A stretch of DNA of 64,000 nt, from the NCBI GenBank assembly GCA_022376925.1, contig JAIOJX010000002.1:38340501-38404500 (forward strand), read 5' to 3'. Made by a program: the position numbers and the translations under genes. Below the pieces are notes generated by a model, which saw only the letters and a list, made by a program, of their open reading frames with translations, was not told the DNA's origin and ran no database searches. Position 1 is the first letter of the stretch, and each line of letters starts with the position of its first letter. This stretch comes from Tragulus kanchil (lineage: Eukaryota > Chordata > Mammalia > Artiodactyla > Tragulidae). Shown here in pieces: positions 1 to 12,200 of the stretch.

Positions 1-2331
1 AGAAAAAAGGAGAGAAGAAACAGATCAACAAAATCAAAAATGAAAAAGGAGAGATTACAACAGATAATGCAGAAATCCAAAGGATTCTAAGAGACTATTA
101 TGAACAGCTATATGGCAACAAACTGGACAACCTGGAAGAAATGGACAGTTTCTTGGAGAGGATTAATCTCCCAAGACTGAGCCAGGAAGAAACAGAAACT
201 TTGAACAACCCAATCACAAGCCCAGAAATCGAATTTGTGATTAAAAATCTACCCAAAAATAAAAGCCCAGGGCCAGATGGCTTTACAGGTGAATTCTACC
301 AAACATTTAAAGAAGAGCTAATGCCTGTTCTTCTTCCAAAAAATTGCACAGGAAGGAACACTTCCAAACACATTCTATGAGGCCACCATCACCCTGATAC
401 CAAAGCCAGGCAAAGAAAACACAAAAAAAGAAAATTATAGGCCAATTTCACTGGTGAATTCAGACGCCAAAACCCTTAACAAAATCCTGTCAAACAGAAT
501 TCAACAACACATCAAAAAACTCATGCATCAAGATCAAGTCGGTTTCATCCCAGGCATGCAAGGATTCTTCAATTCCACAAATCAATCAATGTGATACACC
601 ATATCAACAAATTGAGAGACAAAAACCACATTATAATCTCAATAGATGCAGAAAAAGCCTTTGACAAAATCCAACACATATTTATGATATAAAAACTCTT
701 CAAAAAAATGGACATAGAAGGAACGTATCTCAATATAGTGAAAGCTATATATGAGAAGCCCACAGCAAACATTATTCTCAATGGTGAAAAATTGAAAGCA
801 TTCCCTCTAAGATCAGAAACAAGACAAGGGTGTCCACTTTCACCACTCTTATTCAACATAGTCCTGGAAGTTCTAGCAACAACAATAAGAGAAGAAAAAC
901 AAATGAAAGGAATCCAGATTGGAAAAGAAGAAGCAAAACTCTCTCTACTTGCAGACAACATGATATTATACATAGAAAACCCCAAAGACACAATTAGAAA
1001 ACTACTAGAACTAATCAACGAATTCAGCAAAGTCGCAGGATTCAAAATCAATACACAGAAATCACTGGCATTGCTATACACAAACAATGAAAAATCAGAA
1101 AATGAAATCAAAGAGGCAATTCCCTTCACCACTGCAACTGAAAGAATCAAATATCTAGGAATAAACCTATCCAAAGAAACAAAAGAACTGTACACTGAAA
1201 ATTACAAAACACTCATGAGCGACATTAAAGAAGACCTGAACAGATGGAGAGATATTCCATGTTCCTGGGTCGGAAGAATCAATATTGTGAAAATGACCAT
1301 ACTACCAAATATCATCTACAGATTCAATGTGGTCCCTATCAGATTACCAATGACATTCTTCAAGAACTAGACCAAAGAATAACACAGTTCATATGGAAAC
1401 ACAAAAGACTTCAAATAGCCAAAGCAATCCTGAGAAAGGAGAATGGAGCTGGAGGGATCAGCCTCCGTAACTTCAGACTATACTATAAAGCAACAGTCAT
1501 CAAGACAGTATGGTACCGGCACAAAAACAGAAATATCGACCAATGGAACAAGATAGAGAACCCAGAGATAAACCCACGCACCTATGGATACCTTATTTTT
1601 GACAAAGGAGGCAAAAATATAAAATGGGACAAAGACAGCCTCTTCTGAAAATGGTGCTGGGAAAATTGGACAGCTACATGCAAAAAAATGAAGTTGGAAC
1701 ATTCTCTGACACTATACACAAAGATCAACTCAAAATGGACCAAATACCTAAATGTAAGACCAGAAACCATAAACCTCTTAGAGGAGAACGTAGCAAAACA
1801 CTCAAGGACATAAATCAAAGCAAGATCTTCTCTGATCCACCTACTAGAATAGCGGAACTAAAAAGAAAAATGAATATGTGGGACCTAATGAAACTTAAAA
1901 GCTTTTGTACAGCAAAAGAAATCACAAAAAAGCTGAACAGACAGCCCACAGAATGGGAGAAAATCATACCAAATGAAACAACAGACAAAGAATTAATCTC
2001 CAAAATCTACAAGCAACTCAGAACCGGAAAAATGAACAACCCAATCAAAAAATGGGAAAAAGACCTAAACAGACACCTTTCCAAAGAGGACATACAAATG
2101 GCCAAAAAACAATGAAATGATGCTCAACCTCGCTTATAATTAGAGAAATGCAAATCAAAACTACAATGAGATATCACCTCACACCCATCAGAATGGCCAT
2201 CATCAACAAATCTACAGATAATAAATGCTGGAGAGGGTGCGGAGAAAAGGGAACCCTCTTGCATTGCCGGTGGGAATGTAAATTGATACAGCCCTTATAG
2301 AAGACAGTATGGAGATTCCTTAAAAAACTAA
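1..2331 (+). mobile_element. L1 LINE, ORF2 reverse-transcriptase part, inactivated
   Basis: The translation follows L1 ORF2 across three frames: [15 protein letters not shown] (RT finger region, about 270-310), a palm segment from 708, and a C-terminal part ending near 2115 and beyond. The RT active-site region at 945-965 reads LADNM, with Asn where the family has Asp. At least two frame changes (near 345 and 1340) and a stop near 691 break the frame. This is a ruminant L1 copy, truncated by the window edge and certainly inactive. Confidence 0.93.
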
Positions 2332-2478
2332 AAATATCCTGCAGGGGCGCTGTGCCATCGATGGCCTGGAGGGGTGAGATAGGGCAGATATACATGTGAC
2401 TAATCTGGGATCATACATATCTGTAAACAACAAAACTCTGTAAAAGTAAAAGGTAAAATAAAAATTTAAAAAAAAAAA
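2332..2478 (+). mobile_element. Small A-tailed retroelement-like insertion in the L1
   Basis: L1 sequence is interrupted after CCTTAAAAAACTAA and resumes after a poly-A run with ACACTAAGAATAG, so the target site is imperfectly repeated. The insert is about 145 bp: a GC-rich head (CAGGGGCGCTGTG, GGCCTGGAGGGG), then CTGTAAACAACAAAACTCTG and an A-rich tail. Related copies are at 2973-3109 and, 5'-truncated and inverted, at 53836-53919. I cannot name the family. Confidence 0.65.
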
Positions 2479-2900
2479 AAACACTAAGAATAGAAGCACC
2501 ATACGACCCAGCAATCCCACTATTAGGCTTACACCCTGAAGAAATCAAAACTGAATGTTCATTGAAGCACTCTGTACAATAGCTAGAACATGGAAGCAAC
2601 CAAGATGTCCATTGATGAATAAATGGATAAAGAAGCTCTGGTACATATATACAATGGAATACTACACAGCTGTAAAAAGAAATACAGAAGACTCAGCCCT
2701 AATGAGGTGGCTGGATCTAGAACCTATCATAAAAAGTGAAGTAAGTCAAAAAGAGAAAGACAAGTACAATATAATAACACATATATATGGAATCTAGTAG
2801 GATGGTAATGATAACACATGCAGTGAAGCAATGAAAAAACAGCCATGGAGAATAGACATATGGACATTGTAGGGAATGAACAGTGGGTTGGAGGCATAAA
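2479..2900 (+). mobile_element. L1 ORF2 end / 3' region resumes
   Basis: Text such as CATACGACCCAGCAATCCC and ATGGAATACTACACAGC is typical of the L1 ORF2 C-terminus. This continues the element interrupted at 2331. Confidence 0.85.
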
Positions 2901-2972
2901 GGAAGCAGCATGAAAATCTATACTATAATATGTGAAAAAAGTAGCTATTGTCATTGTGCTGTGAGAAAAGGG

Positions 2973-3109
2973 GATCCTACAGGGGCGCTGTGTGATGGCC
3001 TGGAGGGGCGGGATGTGGGGGATATACATATGACTAATCTGGGACCATACATATCTGTAAACAACAAAACTCTGTAGAAGTAAAAAGTAAAATAAAATTT
3101 TTTAAAAAA
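2973..3109 (+). mobile_element. Second copy of the small A-tailed element
   Basis: Starts ATCCTACAGGGGCGCTG and ends with an A-rich tail; closely related to 2332-2478 but with several substitutions. It is copied again at 4094-4230 by block D1. Confidence 0.65.
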
Positions 3110-3600
3110 GGAAGATATATGTGCTCCCATGTTTACTACAGCCTTATTCACAATAACTAAGATGTGGGAACAACCTAAGTGCTCCCAAACAGATGAATGG
3201 AGAATGAAAATGTATACAGTACATAAATAGCAACAAGCTATGCATATAAATTATCATTCTGCAATGAGAAAAAAGGAAATTCTGCCATTGCAACAACATA
3301 GATGGACCTTGAGGACATTACACTGAGCAAGCCAAGTCAGACAGAGACAAATATGATATCACTTACACGTGGAATCTCAAAAAAGATGAGCTCATAACAA
3401 CAGAAAGTAAAATGGTGGTTACCAAGGACAGGAGTAGGGGAAGAAATAGGAGAGATATTTAAGGTAAAAACTTGCAAATAAGACCTAGAGATCTCATGTA
3501 CTTTATAGTGATTATAGACAACAAGATTGCATGACAAACATCAAATTTACTGAGAGATTAGATCTTAATTATGCTCGTCACAAAGAAAATAAATACACAG
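3110..3600 (+). mobile_element. L1 3'-region fragment
   Basis: Contains TTACTACAGCCTTATTCACA, ACTGAGCAAGCCAAGTCAGA and TGGAATCTCAAAAAAGATGA, phrases typical of older L1 3' ends. Repeated at 4231-4720 within block D1. Confidence 0.7.
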
Positions 3601-4093
3601 TGACAGAGGTGTTAGCTAATGTTACAACAGCGATCAGATTGCAGTACATAAATGTATTAAATCAACAAGCTGTACACCTTTTAAAAAATGAACAATGGTA
3701 ACATTTTTGAATGCTTCTGCCAAAACAAATTTGCATAAAACATGTAGAAGATTTTTCTCTTAAGTTTTTTGCTACTCATAAAAAAAATATTCCTAGAAAT
3801 TTCAACTAGCATGCTATTTTCTTTTCTTTTTTTCTTTTTTACTTTTCACTTGCTATTTTCAGCCAAGGAAATTTTACTTAATGTGGCCATTCCAGATTTA
3901 GGGCCCATACTTCCTGACACACAAGTATATTCCCTTCTGTGAGAAAATGTGACTAAGTATATGTTTCACATGCAATGTGATCTGTCACGTGGCTCCATGG
4001 ATTCCTAACGTGGACATAAAAGGAAGCAGCATGAAAATCTATACTATAATATGTGAAAAAAGTAGCTATTGTCATTGTGCTGTGAGAAAAGGG

Positions 4094-4230
4094 GATCCTA
4101 CAGGGGCGCTGTGTGATGGCCTGGAGGGGCGGGATGTGGGGGATATACATATGACTAATCTGGGACCATACATATCTGTAAACAACAAAACTCTGTAGAA
4201 GTAAAAAGTAAAATAAAATTTTTTAAAAAA
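4094..4230 (+). mobile_element. Block-duplicated copy of the A-tailed element
   Basis: Same as 2973-3109, offset 1121 bp by block D1; not an independent insertion. Confidence 0.65.
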
Positions 4231-5140
4231 GGAAGATATATGTGCTCCCATGTTTACTACAGCCTTATTCACAATAACTAAGATGTGGGAACAACCTAAG
4301 TGCTCCCAAACAGATGAATGGAGAATGAAAATGTATACAGTACATAAATAGCAACAAGCTATGCATATAAATTATCATTCTGCAATGAGAAAAAAGGAAA
4401 TTCTGCCATTGCAACAACATAGATGGACCTTGAGGACATTACACTGAGCAAGCCAAGTCAGACAGAGACAAATATGATATCACTTACACGTGGAATCTCA
4501 AAAAAGATGAGCTCATAACAACAGAAAGTAAAATGGTGGTTACCAAGGACAGGAGTAGGGGAAGAAATAGGAGAGATATTTAAGGTAAAAACTTGCAAAT
4601 AAGACCTAGAGATCTCATGTACTTTATAGTGATTATAGACAACAAGATTGCATGACAAACATCAAATTTACTGAGAGATTAGATCTTAATTATGCTCGTC
4701 ACAAAGAAAATAAATACACAGTGACAGAGGTGTTAGCTAATGTTACAACAGCGATCAGATTGCAGTACATAAATGTATTAAATCAACAAGCTGTACACCT
4801 TTTAAAAAATGAACAATGGTAACATTTTTGAATGCTTCTGCCAAAACAAATTTGCATAAAACATGTAGAAGATTTTTCTCTTAAGTTTTTTGCTACTCAT
4901 AAAAAAAATATTCCTAGAAATTTCAACTAGCATGCTATTTTCTTTTCTTTTTTTCTTTTTTACTTTTCACTTGCTATTTTCAGCCAAGGAAATTTTACTT
5001 AATGTGGCCATTCCAGATTTAGGGGCCCATACTTCCTGACACACAAGTATATTCCCCTTCTGTGAGAAAATGTGACTAAGTATATGTTTCACATGCAATG
5101 TGATCTGTCACGTGGCTCCATGGATTCCTAACGTGGACAT

Positions 5141-5330
5141 GAACTATCAATCTAGGCCTGGTCCAATGCGACAAAAAATGGAAGGCTAAATGCCCTGCAC
5201 AGTGGTTGATGTGATGTCACCCTAGGCTTGTCAGCAAGAGACATCTACATCCTGTAATTTCCCGAACAGAGAGGACATGCAATAACTCACTTTCAAAAAG
5301 CAGCCTTTTAAAAGATAACATCGTATCTGT
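5141..5330. other. Single-copy intergenic or intronic stretch
   Basis: No exon, repeat or RNA gene recognised between D1 and D2. Confidence 0.5.
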
Positions 5331-5704
5331 CTCTCAAGATGGGCTTTAAAAAAAATGGTTCAGAGACAGTGGCCATTATTTCATTTTGCCCAAAGATGAC
5401 TGGATTCTGATGTACAGAATTTGTCAGATATCATTCATCTTACTTGTCAGACAGAACATAATACATTTAAGAGCGAGGAAAATAATCAAACATACCAAGA
5501 GAGCAAAACTAAAACTCCAAACCTCTGAGGACGAGAGGACTTTATTCATGCCTCAGTTTCTGTATCAGATGGCTATTTTTGTTGTGGCTTAGACTTTGCT
5601 GAGAATTTGCTATTATTCGTAAGACATATTTATAAGATATTTTGTAGGTAATAGTCGGATACCATGCCATCATTTCATAGCAGTCTCAAGTATTGTTCTG
5701 AAGA

Positions 5705-5925
5705 CGACTTCCCAGGTGGCAATAGGGGTTAAGAACCTGCCCGCCAATGCAGTAGACACAAGAGAGGCAGGTTCTGCCCCTGGGTTGGGAAGATCCCCTG
5801 GAGAAGAAAGTGACAATCCACTCCAGTATTCTTGTCTGTAGAATCCATGGACAGAGGAGCCTGGTGGACTACCACCCACAGGGTCACAAAGAGTTAGACA
5901 GGATTGCAGTCATTTCGCACAGCAC
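5705..5925 (+). mobile_element. Bov-tA SINE
   Basis: GACTTCCCAGGTGGC head, CCTGGGTTGGGAAGATCCCC middle and CACTCCAGTATTCTTG BovA body. Repeated at 6700-6920 by block D2. Confidence 0.9.
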
Positions 5926-6164
5926 AACACATTGTTCTGGTGTTAACATTGAATTCGAGAGAAGGAAAGAAACACATTGTAAAATGGACATGTTCTTTGC
6001 AATATAAAACTGAAGCATGAAAAAGCAAGAGACACCTTAAAAGCAAGTTTGGGTGGTATATGTAACCTAAACTATAAAAACTATTTTGTGTTCTTCCTGA
6101 GGTAGCCACAGAAAAATCCGTGCTGGTCAACAAACCACAAGAAGAAAAAGCAGTTGTTTCTTAC

Positions 6165-6296
6165 CTGCAGTTGATGGAAGTGCGGCTCCTCCGCCCTCTG
6201 GTTCTGGAGGCTTTTCTTGCTGGTTTCTTGACTCAAGGGTCTTCTCCTTCTCTTGCCTACGTGCTGCAGCCATGCCGGTTGGGTCTTCTCTGCCAA
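6165..6296 (-). CDS. Exon 11: charged C-terminal tail begins
   Basis: 132 nt, phase 1 in and phase 1 out. Acceptor CTTAATTTCAG, donor GTAAGA. After the split Phe codon the translation reads [18 protein letters not shown], then [16 protein letters not shown]. It is hydrophilic and low-complexity, unlike the trefoils before it. The exon ends with a G, so at least one more coding exon must lie further left; none was recognised in 1-5330, which is mostly L1. The same exon recurs at 7160-7291. Confidence 0.8.
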
Positions 6297-9200
6297 CTGA
6301 AATTAAGATTTTGAAAGACTCTATCCTCTCAAGATGGGCTTTAAAAAAAATGGTTCAGAGACAGTGGCCATTATTTCATTTTGCCCAAAGATGACTGGAT
6401 TCTGATGTACAGAATTTGTCAGATATCATTCATCTTACTTGTCAGACAGAACATAATACATTTAAGAGCGAGGAAAATAATCAAACATACCAAGAGAGCA
6501 AAACTAAAACTCCAAACCTCTGAGGACGAGAGGACTTTATTCATGCCTCAGTTTCTGTATCAGATGGCTATTTTTGTTGTGGCTTAGACTTTGCTGAGAA
6601 TTTGCTATTATTCGTAAGACATATTTATAAGATATTTTGTAGGTAATAGTCGGATACCATGCCATCATTTCATAGCAGTCTCAAGTATTGTTCTGAAGAC
6701 GACTTCCCAGGTGGCAATAGGGGTTAAGAAACTGCCCGCCAATGCAGTAGACACAAGAGAGGCAGGTTCTGCCCCTGGGTTGGGAAGATCCCCTGGAGAA
6801 GAAAGTGACAATCCACTCCAGTATTCTTGTCTGTAGAATCCATGGACAGAGGAGCCTGGTGGACTACCACCCACAGGGTCACAAAGAGTTAGACAGGATT
6901 GCAGTCATTTCGCACAGCACAACACATTGTTCTGGTGTTAACATTGAATTCGAGAGAAGGAAAGAAACACATTGTAAAATGGACATGTTCTTTGCAATAT
7001 AAAACTGAAGCATGAAAAAGCAAGAGACACCTTAAAAGCAAGTTTGGGTGGTATATGTAACCTAAACTATAAAAACTATTTTGTGTTCTTCCTGAGGTAG
7101 CCACAGAAAAATCCGTGCTGGTCAACAAACCACAAGAAGAAAAAGCAGTTGTTTCTTACCTGCAGTTGATGGAAGTGCGGCTCCTCCGCCCTCTGGTTCT
7201 GGAGGCTTTTCTTGCTGGTTTCTTGACTCAAGGGTCTTCTCCTTCTCTTGCCTACGTGCTGCAGCCATGCCGGTTGGGTCTTCTCTGCCAACTGAAATTA
7301 AGATTTTGAAAGACTCTATCCTCTCAAAACCACTTGTTTTTTTCTCAAAAAACTCACCATCTGTTCAGCCAGGCAAGTTTAAGTTTGCTATTGTTGCCAC
7401 TTGGATGCCTAGTCAGATCTCTTTACTCTGCATTAGGAACCAGAATAGCAGCAGGCTGCACACGAGTGGCATTCCTATGAAATCTATTCACTGCTTTCAA
7501 GTCCAAGCAATAATTTAACACCACAGTATGAATCCAGTGACTTCTTCAAGATGTTTTCCTTAGAGATTTTAAATGGGAGTTCCTTTGATCATGCACTTTG
7601 CCTACATCAAAAGGTAAAACCGACTAAAACGTTGTTCAAAAGTGCTTTGTGTGATTTTACTGAAGTCTGAGAATCAAGTATACGTACGCTTACAAGTGAA
7701 GAAAACATTAGCTATTTTTCTGCATTTTACTTAGAAGCAAATTGTTTTGGTGTGTTGTTCAGAAATAGATATTCTCAACCTAACCATGAAATAAAAGGAC
7801 ACTTGTTTCTCAGGAAAAAAGCTATGACAAACAGCACATTAAAAATCAGAGACATCACTTTGCCAACAAAGGTCCTTATAGTCAAAACTATGGTTTTTCC
7901 AGCAGTCATGTGTGGATATAAGAGTTGGACCAAAAAGAAGGCTGAGCACTGAAGAACTGATACTTTCCAACTGTGGTGTTGGAAGACTCTTGAGAGTCCC
8001 TTGGGCTGCAAGAAGATCAAACCAGTCAATTCTAAAGGAAATCAACCCCGAATATTCATTGGAAGGACTGATGCTGAAGCTGAAGCTCCAATACCTTCGC
8101 CACCTGATGCAAAGAGTTGACACATTGGAAAATACCCTGATGCTGGGAAAGATTGAGGGCAGGAAAGAAGTGGGTGACAGAGGACGAGATGCTTGGATGG
8201 CATCATTGACTCAATGGACATGAGTTTGAGCAAACTCCAGGAGACAGTGAAGGACAGGGAGGCCTGGTGTGCTGCAGTCCATGGGCTTGCAAAGTCAGAC
8301 ACAATTGAGCGGCTGAACAATAACAACAAACATAGCTGCATAGTAACTCCCATTTTACAGTATGTGCTCATGAGTGCTATTTCTGTTTAGGATTACAAAG
8401 TTCAAGCTGTTGGTATTTCATTTTTAAGGGTCCAGTATAGTCCAGCTGTTTTTATTAGCAATATTACAATTCATACCATGAGTGTCAGATTTTACAGAAC
8501 TCATCAGTAATGAAAACCTATATAGATGTCTGATTCTACATGGTAAAATAAACCTCCAATCAGCACACGAGTGGCATTCCTATGAAATCTATTCACTGCT
8601 TTCAAGTCCAAGCAATAATTTAACACCACAGTATGAATCCAGTGACTTCTTCAAGATGTTTTCCTTAGAGATTTTAAATGGGAGTTCCTTTGATCATGCA
8701 CTTTGCCTACATCAAAAGGTAAAACCGACTAAAACGTTGTTCAAAAGTGCTTTGTGTGATTTTACTGAAGTCTGAGAATCAAGTATACGTACGCTTACAA
8801 GTGAAGAAAACATTAGCTATTTTTCTGCATTTTACTTAGAAGCAAATTGTTTTGGTGTGTTGTTCAGAAATAGATATTCTCAACCTAACCATGAAATAAA
8901 AGGACACTTGTTTCTCAGGAAAAAAGCTATGACAAACAGCACATTAAAAATCAGAGACATCACTTTGCCAACAAAGGTCCTTATAGTCAAAACTATGGTT
9001 TTTCCAGCAGTCATGTGTGGATATAAGAGTTGGACCAAAAAGAAGGCTGAGCACTGAAGAACTGATACTTTCCAACTGTGGTGTTGGAAGACTCTTGAGA
9101 GTCCCTTGGGCTGCAAGAAGATCAAACCAGTCAATTCTAAAGGAAATCAACCCCGAATATTCATTGGAAGGACTGATGCTGAAGCTGAAGCTCCAATACC

Positions 9201-12200
9201 TTCGCCACCTGATGCAAAGAGTTGACACATTGGAAAATACCCTGATGCTGGGAAAGATTGAGGGCAGGAAAGAAGTGGGTGACAGAGGACGAGATGCTTG
9301 GATGGCATCATTGACTCAATGGACATGAGTTTGAGCAAACTCCAGGAGACAGTGAAGGACAGGGAGGCCTGGTGTGCTGCAGTCCATGGGCTTGCAAAGT
9401 CAGACACAATTGAGCGGCTGAACAATAACAACAAACATAGCTGCATAGTAACTCCCATTTTACAGTATGTGCTCATGAGTGCTATTTCTGTTTAGGATTA
9501 CAAAGTTCAAGCTGTTGGTATTTCATTTTTAAGGGTCCAGTATAGTCCAGCTGTTTTTATTAGCAATATTACAATTCATACCATGAGTGTCAGATTTTAC
9601 AGAACTCATCAGTAATGAAAACCTATATAGATGTCTGATTCTACATGGTAATAAATAATAGAAGCTACTTCTTAATACCACAAATCAGTCAATAATTTAA
9701 GATGATGATTCATAAAATATATGTTAGCAGCCTCACCCGTATAACTAACAGGAATTAGCAACACTTAATCATGTGGGTTGCCAGCACAGACCGTGCAGTG
9801 CTCGTGTCCGAAGGACTGCCCGTGACCATACTTGTATCCTTCAAGCATTACATCATCTCAGACGATAATAAGCTTTTAAACATCAAGCCCTATAAAACAC
9901 AAGTTTTTCCATATGATTTGTTTACAAGGCAACACATATACTCTGCAGATTGATGCTAATAAAGGAACTTTAAAATATTACAAGGAAGATTAGATAGAAA
10001 GAGAAATATGCCCACTGAGGGTAAACGAACACTTGAAGAGGAAAACAATCAAAAAGACTCTTAAATACAATTTAGGGTCCATTTTATTATTGTTATGTTA
10101 AGGAATCCATAGTAAGTGTCTTTATTTATAAGATATGATTTATGAATTATGTAGAAACCCAGGATTAACAAACATAGGATAAACTCTTCCAGGCACTGCT
10201 GTAAGCATAAGAATCAATCAAAGCACAGGCCAAGGCTTTGGTGTTGCTGGGGCTGCAGCCCAGGAGACCACATAAACAGTGACCTCAGTCTTACATGGAA
10301 ATATCAGGATGGGCTTATTGTCTGGGGCAGTAAGAATGAACAGAACTTTTGAATTATATGTAACCCTCATAATCCACTGAGAACCTTCTCCATAGGTGCA
10401 AGAGCAAGCACTTGAAGTGAGAGCTCCTCTCACTTTCTCGTATACTTCAGGCCCATTAATACTGTAAATGTAAACTACGAGAGAGAGAATGAAAAGGTTT
10501 TGTCATGGGGCTTTCCTGGTGGTCCAGTGGTTAAGAATCCACCTTCCAATGAAGGGGATGCAGGTTCAGTCCCTGGTCAGGGAACTGAAATCCCATATGC
10601 CACAACTAAGACCCAGCACAGCCAAAAAATTACAAAGTTCAAGCTGTTGGTATTTCATTTTAAGGGTCCAGTATAGTCCAGCTGTTTTTATTAGCAATAT
10701 TACAATTCATACCATGAGTGTCAGATTTTACAGAACTCATCAGTAATGAAAACCTATATAGATGTCTGATTCTACATGGTAATAAATAATAGAAGCTACT
10801 TCTTAATACCACAAATCAGTCAATAATTTAAGATGATGATTCATAAAATATATGTTAGCAGCCTCACCCGTATAACTAACAGGAATTAGCAACACTTAAT
10901 CATGTGGGTTGCCAGCACAGACCGTGCAGTGCTCGTGTCCGAAGGACTGCCCGTGACCATACTTGTATCCTTCAAGCATTACATCATCTCAGACGATAAT
11001 AAGCTTTTAAACATCAAGCCCTATAAAACACAAGTTTTTCCATATGATTTGTTTACAAGGCAACACATATACTCTGCAGATTGATGCTAATAAAGGAACT
11101 TTAAAATATTACAAGGAAGATTAGATAGAAAGAGAAATATGCCCACTGAGGGTAAACGAACACTTGAAGAGGAAAACAATCAAAAAGACTCTTAAATACA
11201 ATTTAGGGTCCATTTTATTATTGTTATGTTAAGGAATCCATAGTAAGTGTCTTTATTTATAAGATATGATTTATGAATTATGTAGAAACCCAGGATTAAC
11301 AAACATAGGATAAACTCTTCCAGGCACTGCTGTAAGCATAAGAATCAATCAAAGCACAGGCCAAGGCTTTGGTGTTGCTGGGGCTGCAGCCCAGGAGACC
11401 ACATAAACAGTGACCTCAGTCTTACATGGAAATATCAGGATGGGCTTATTGTCTGGGGCAGTAAGAATGAACAGAACTTTTGAATTATATGTAACCCTCA
11501 TAATCCACTGAGAACCTTCTCCATAGGTGCAAGAGCAAGCACTTGAAGTGAGAGCTCCTCTCACTTTCTCGTATACTTCAGGCCCATTAATACTGTAAAT
11601 GTAAACTACGAGAGAGAGAATGAAAAGGTTTTGTCATGGGGCTTTCCTGGTGGTCCAGTGGTTAAGAATCCACCTTCCAATGAAGGGGATGCAGGTTCAG
11701 TCCCTGGTCAGGGAACTGAAATCCCATATGCCACAACTAAGACCCAGCACAGCCAAATAAATAAACACTTTAAAAAAAAAAAAAAAAAAAGATTTGTCAT
11801 GCCAGCTAAATAGGAGTAGAATAGATGGGTTTTTTTTTTATATATGAAGTCTCAGGACATAACCCATTAATGAAACCAAATCCTAACCTAATTGTAGATG
11901 GACGAACCAAGTCACAGATGTTAAGTAATGTTGAAAAAGATTAAAAGAGGGAAGATCTCTTGTCTTCCAGATACATATCAACTCCATTTAAGTTGTAAAA
12001 GACACACCGTAATGAAGTACAGCAGAAACCAATGGAAACTGAAAACAGAAAGTCAACAGAGAAAATCAATGAAACCAAAAGCTGACTGTTTGAAAAGATG
12101 AATAAAAGCAGCAAGCTTCTAGTCAGACTAAGAAAAAAAAGATTCCTTATATCAAAAATGAGAAAGGGGCATCACTATCTATAATATATATGTTAAAAGG

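Larger units (their letters stand above)
2897..5140. repeat. Tandem block pair D1 (2897-4017 / 4018-5140)
   Basis: About 1121 bp repeated head to tail. Differences seen are single-base homopolymer indels (e.g. TTAGGGCCC against TTAGGGGCCC). Contains L1 3' sequence and the A-tailed element. Confidence 0.95.
5331..7320. repeat. Tandem block pair D2 (5331-6325 / 6326-7320)
   Basis: 995 bp repeated with no gap and one substitution seen. The shared junction text is CTCTCAAGATGGGC against CTCTCAAAACC. Contains exon 11 and a Bov-tA. Confidence 0.96.
7458..9650. repeat. Tandem block pair D3 (7458-8545 / 8563-9650)
   Basis: Offset 1105 bp. Between the copies lie 17 bp of filler (8546-8562) that match neither flank. 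Contains the BovB 3' end. Confidence 0.95.

Noticed and set aside
7912..9328. 103-codon frames as small genes
   Set aside because: They are BovB reverse-transcriptase C-terminal text in broken frames.
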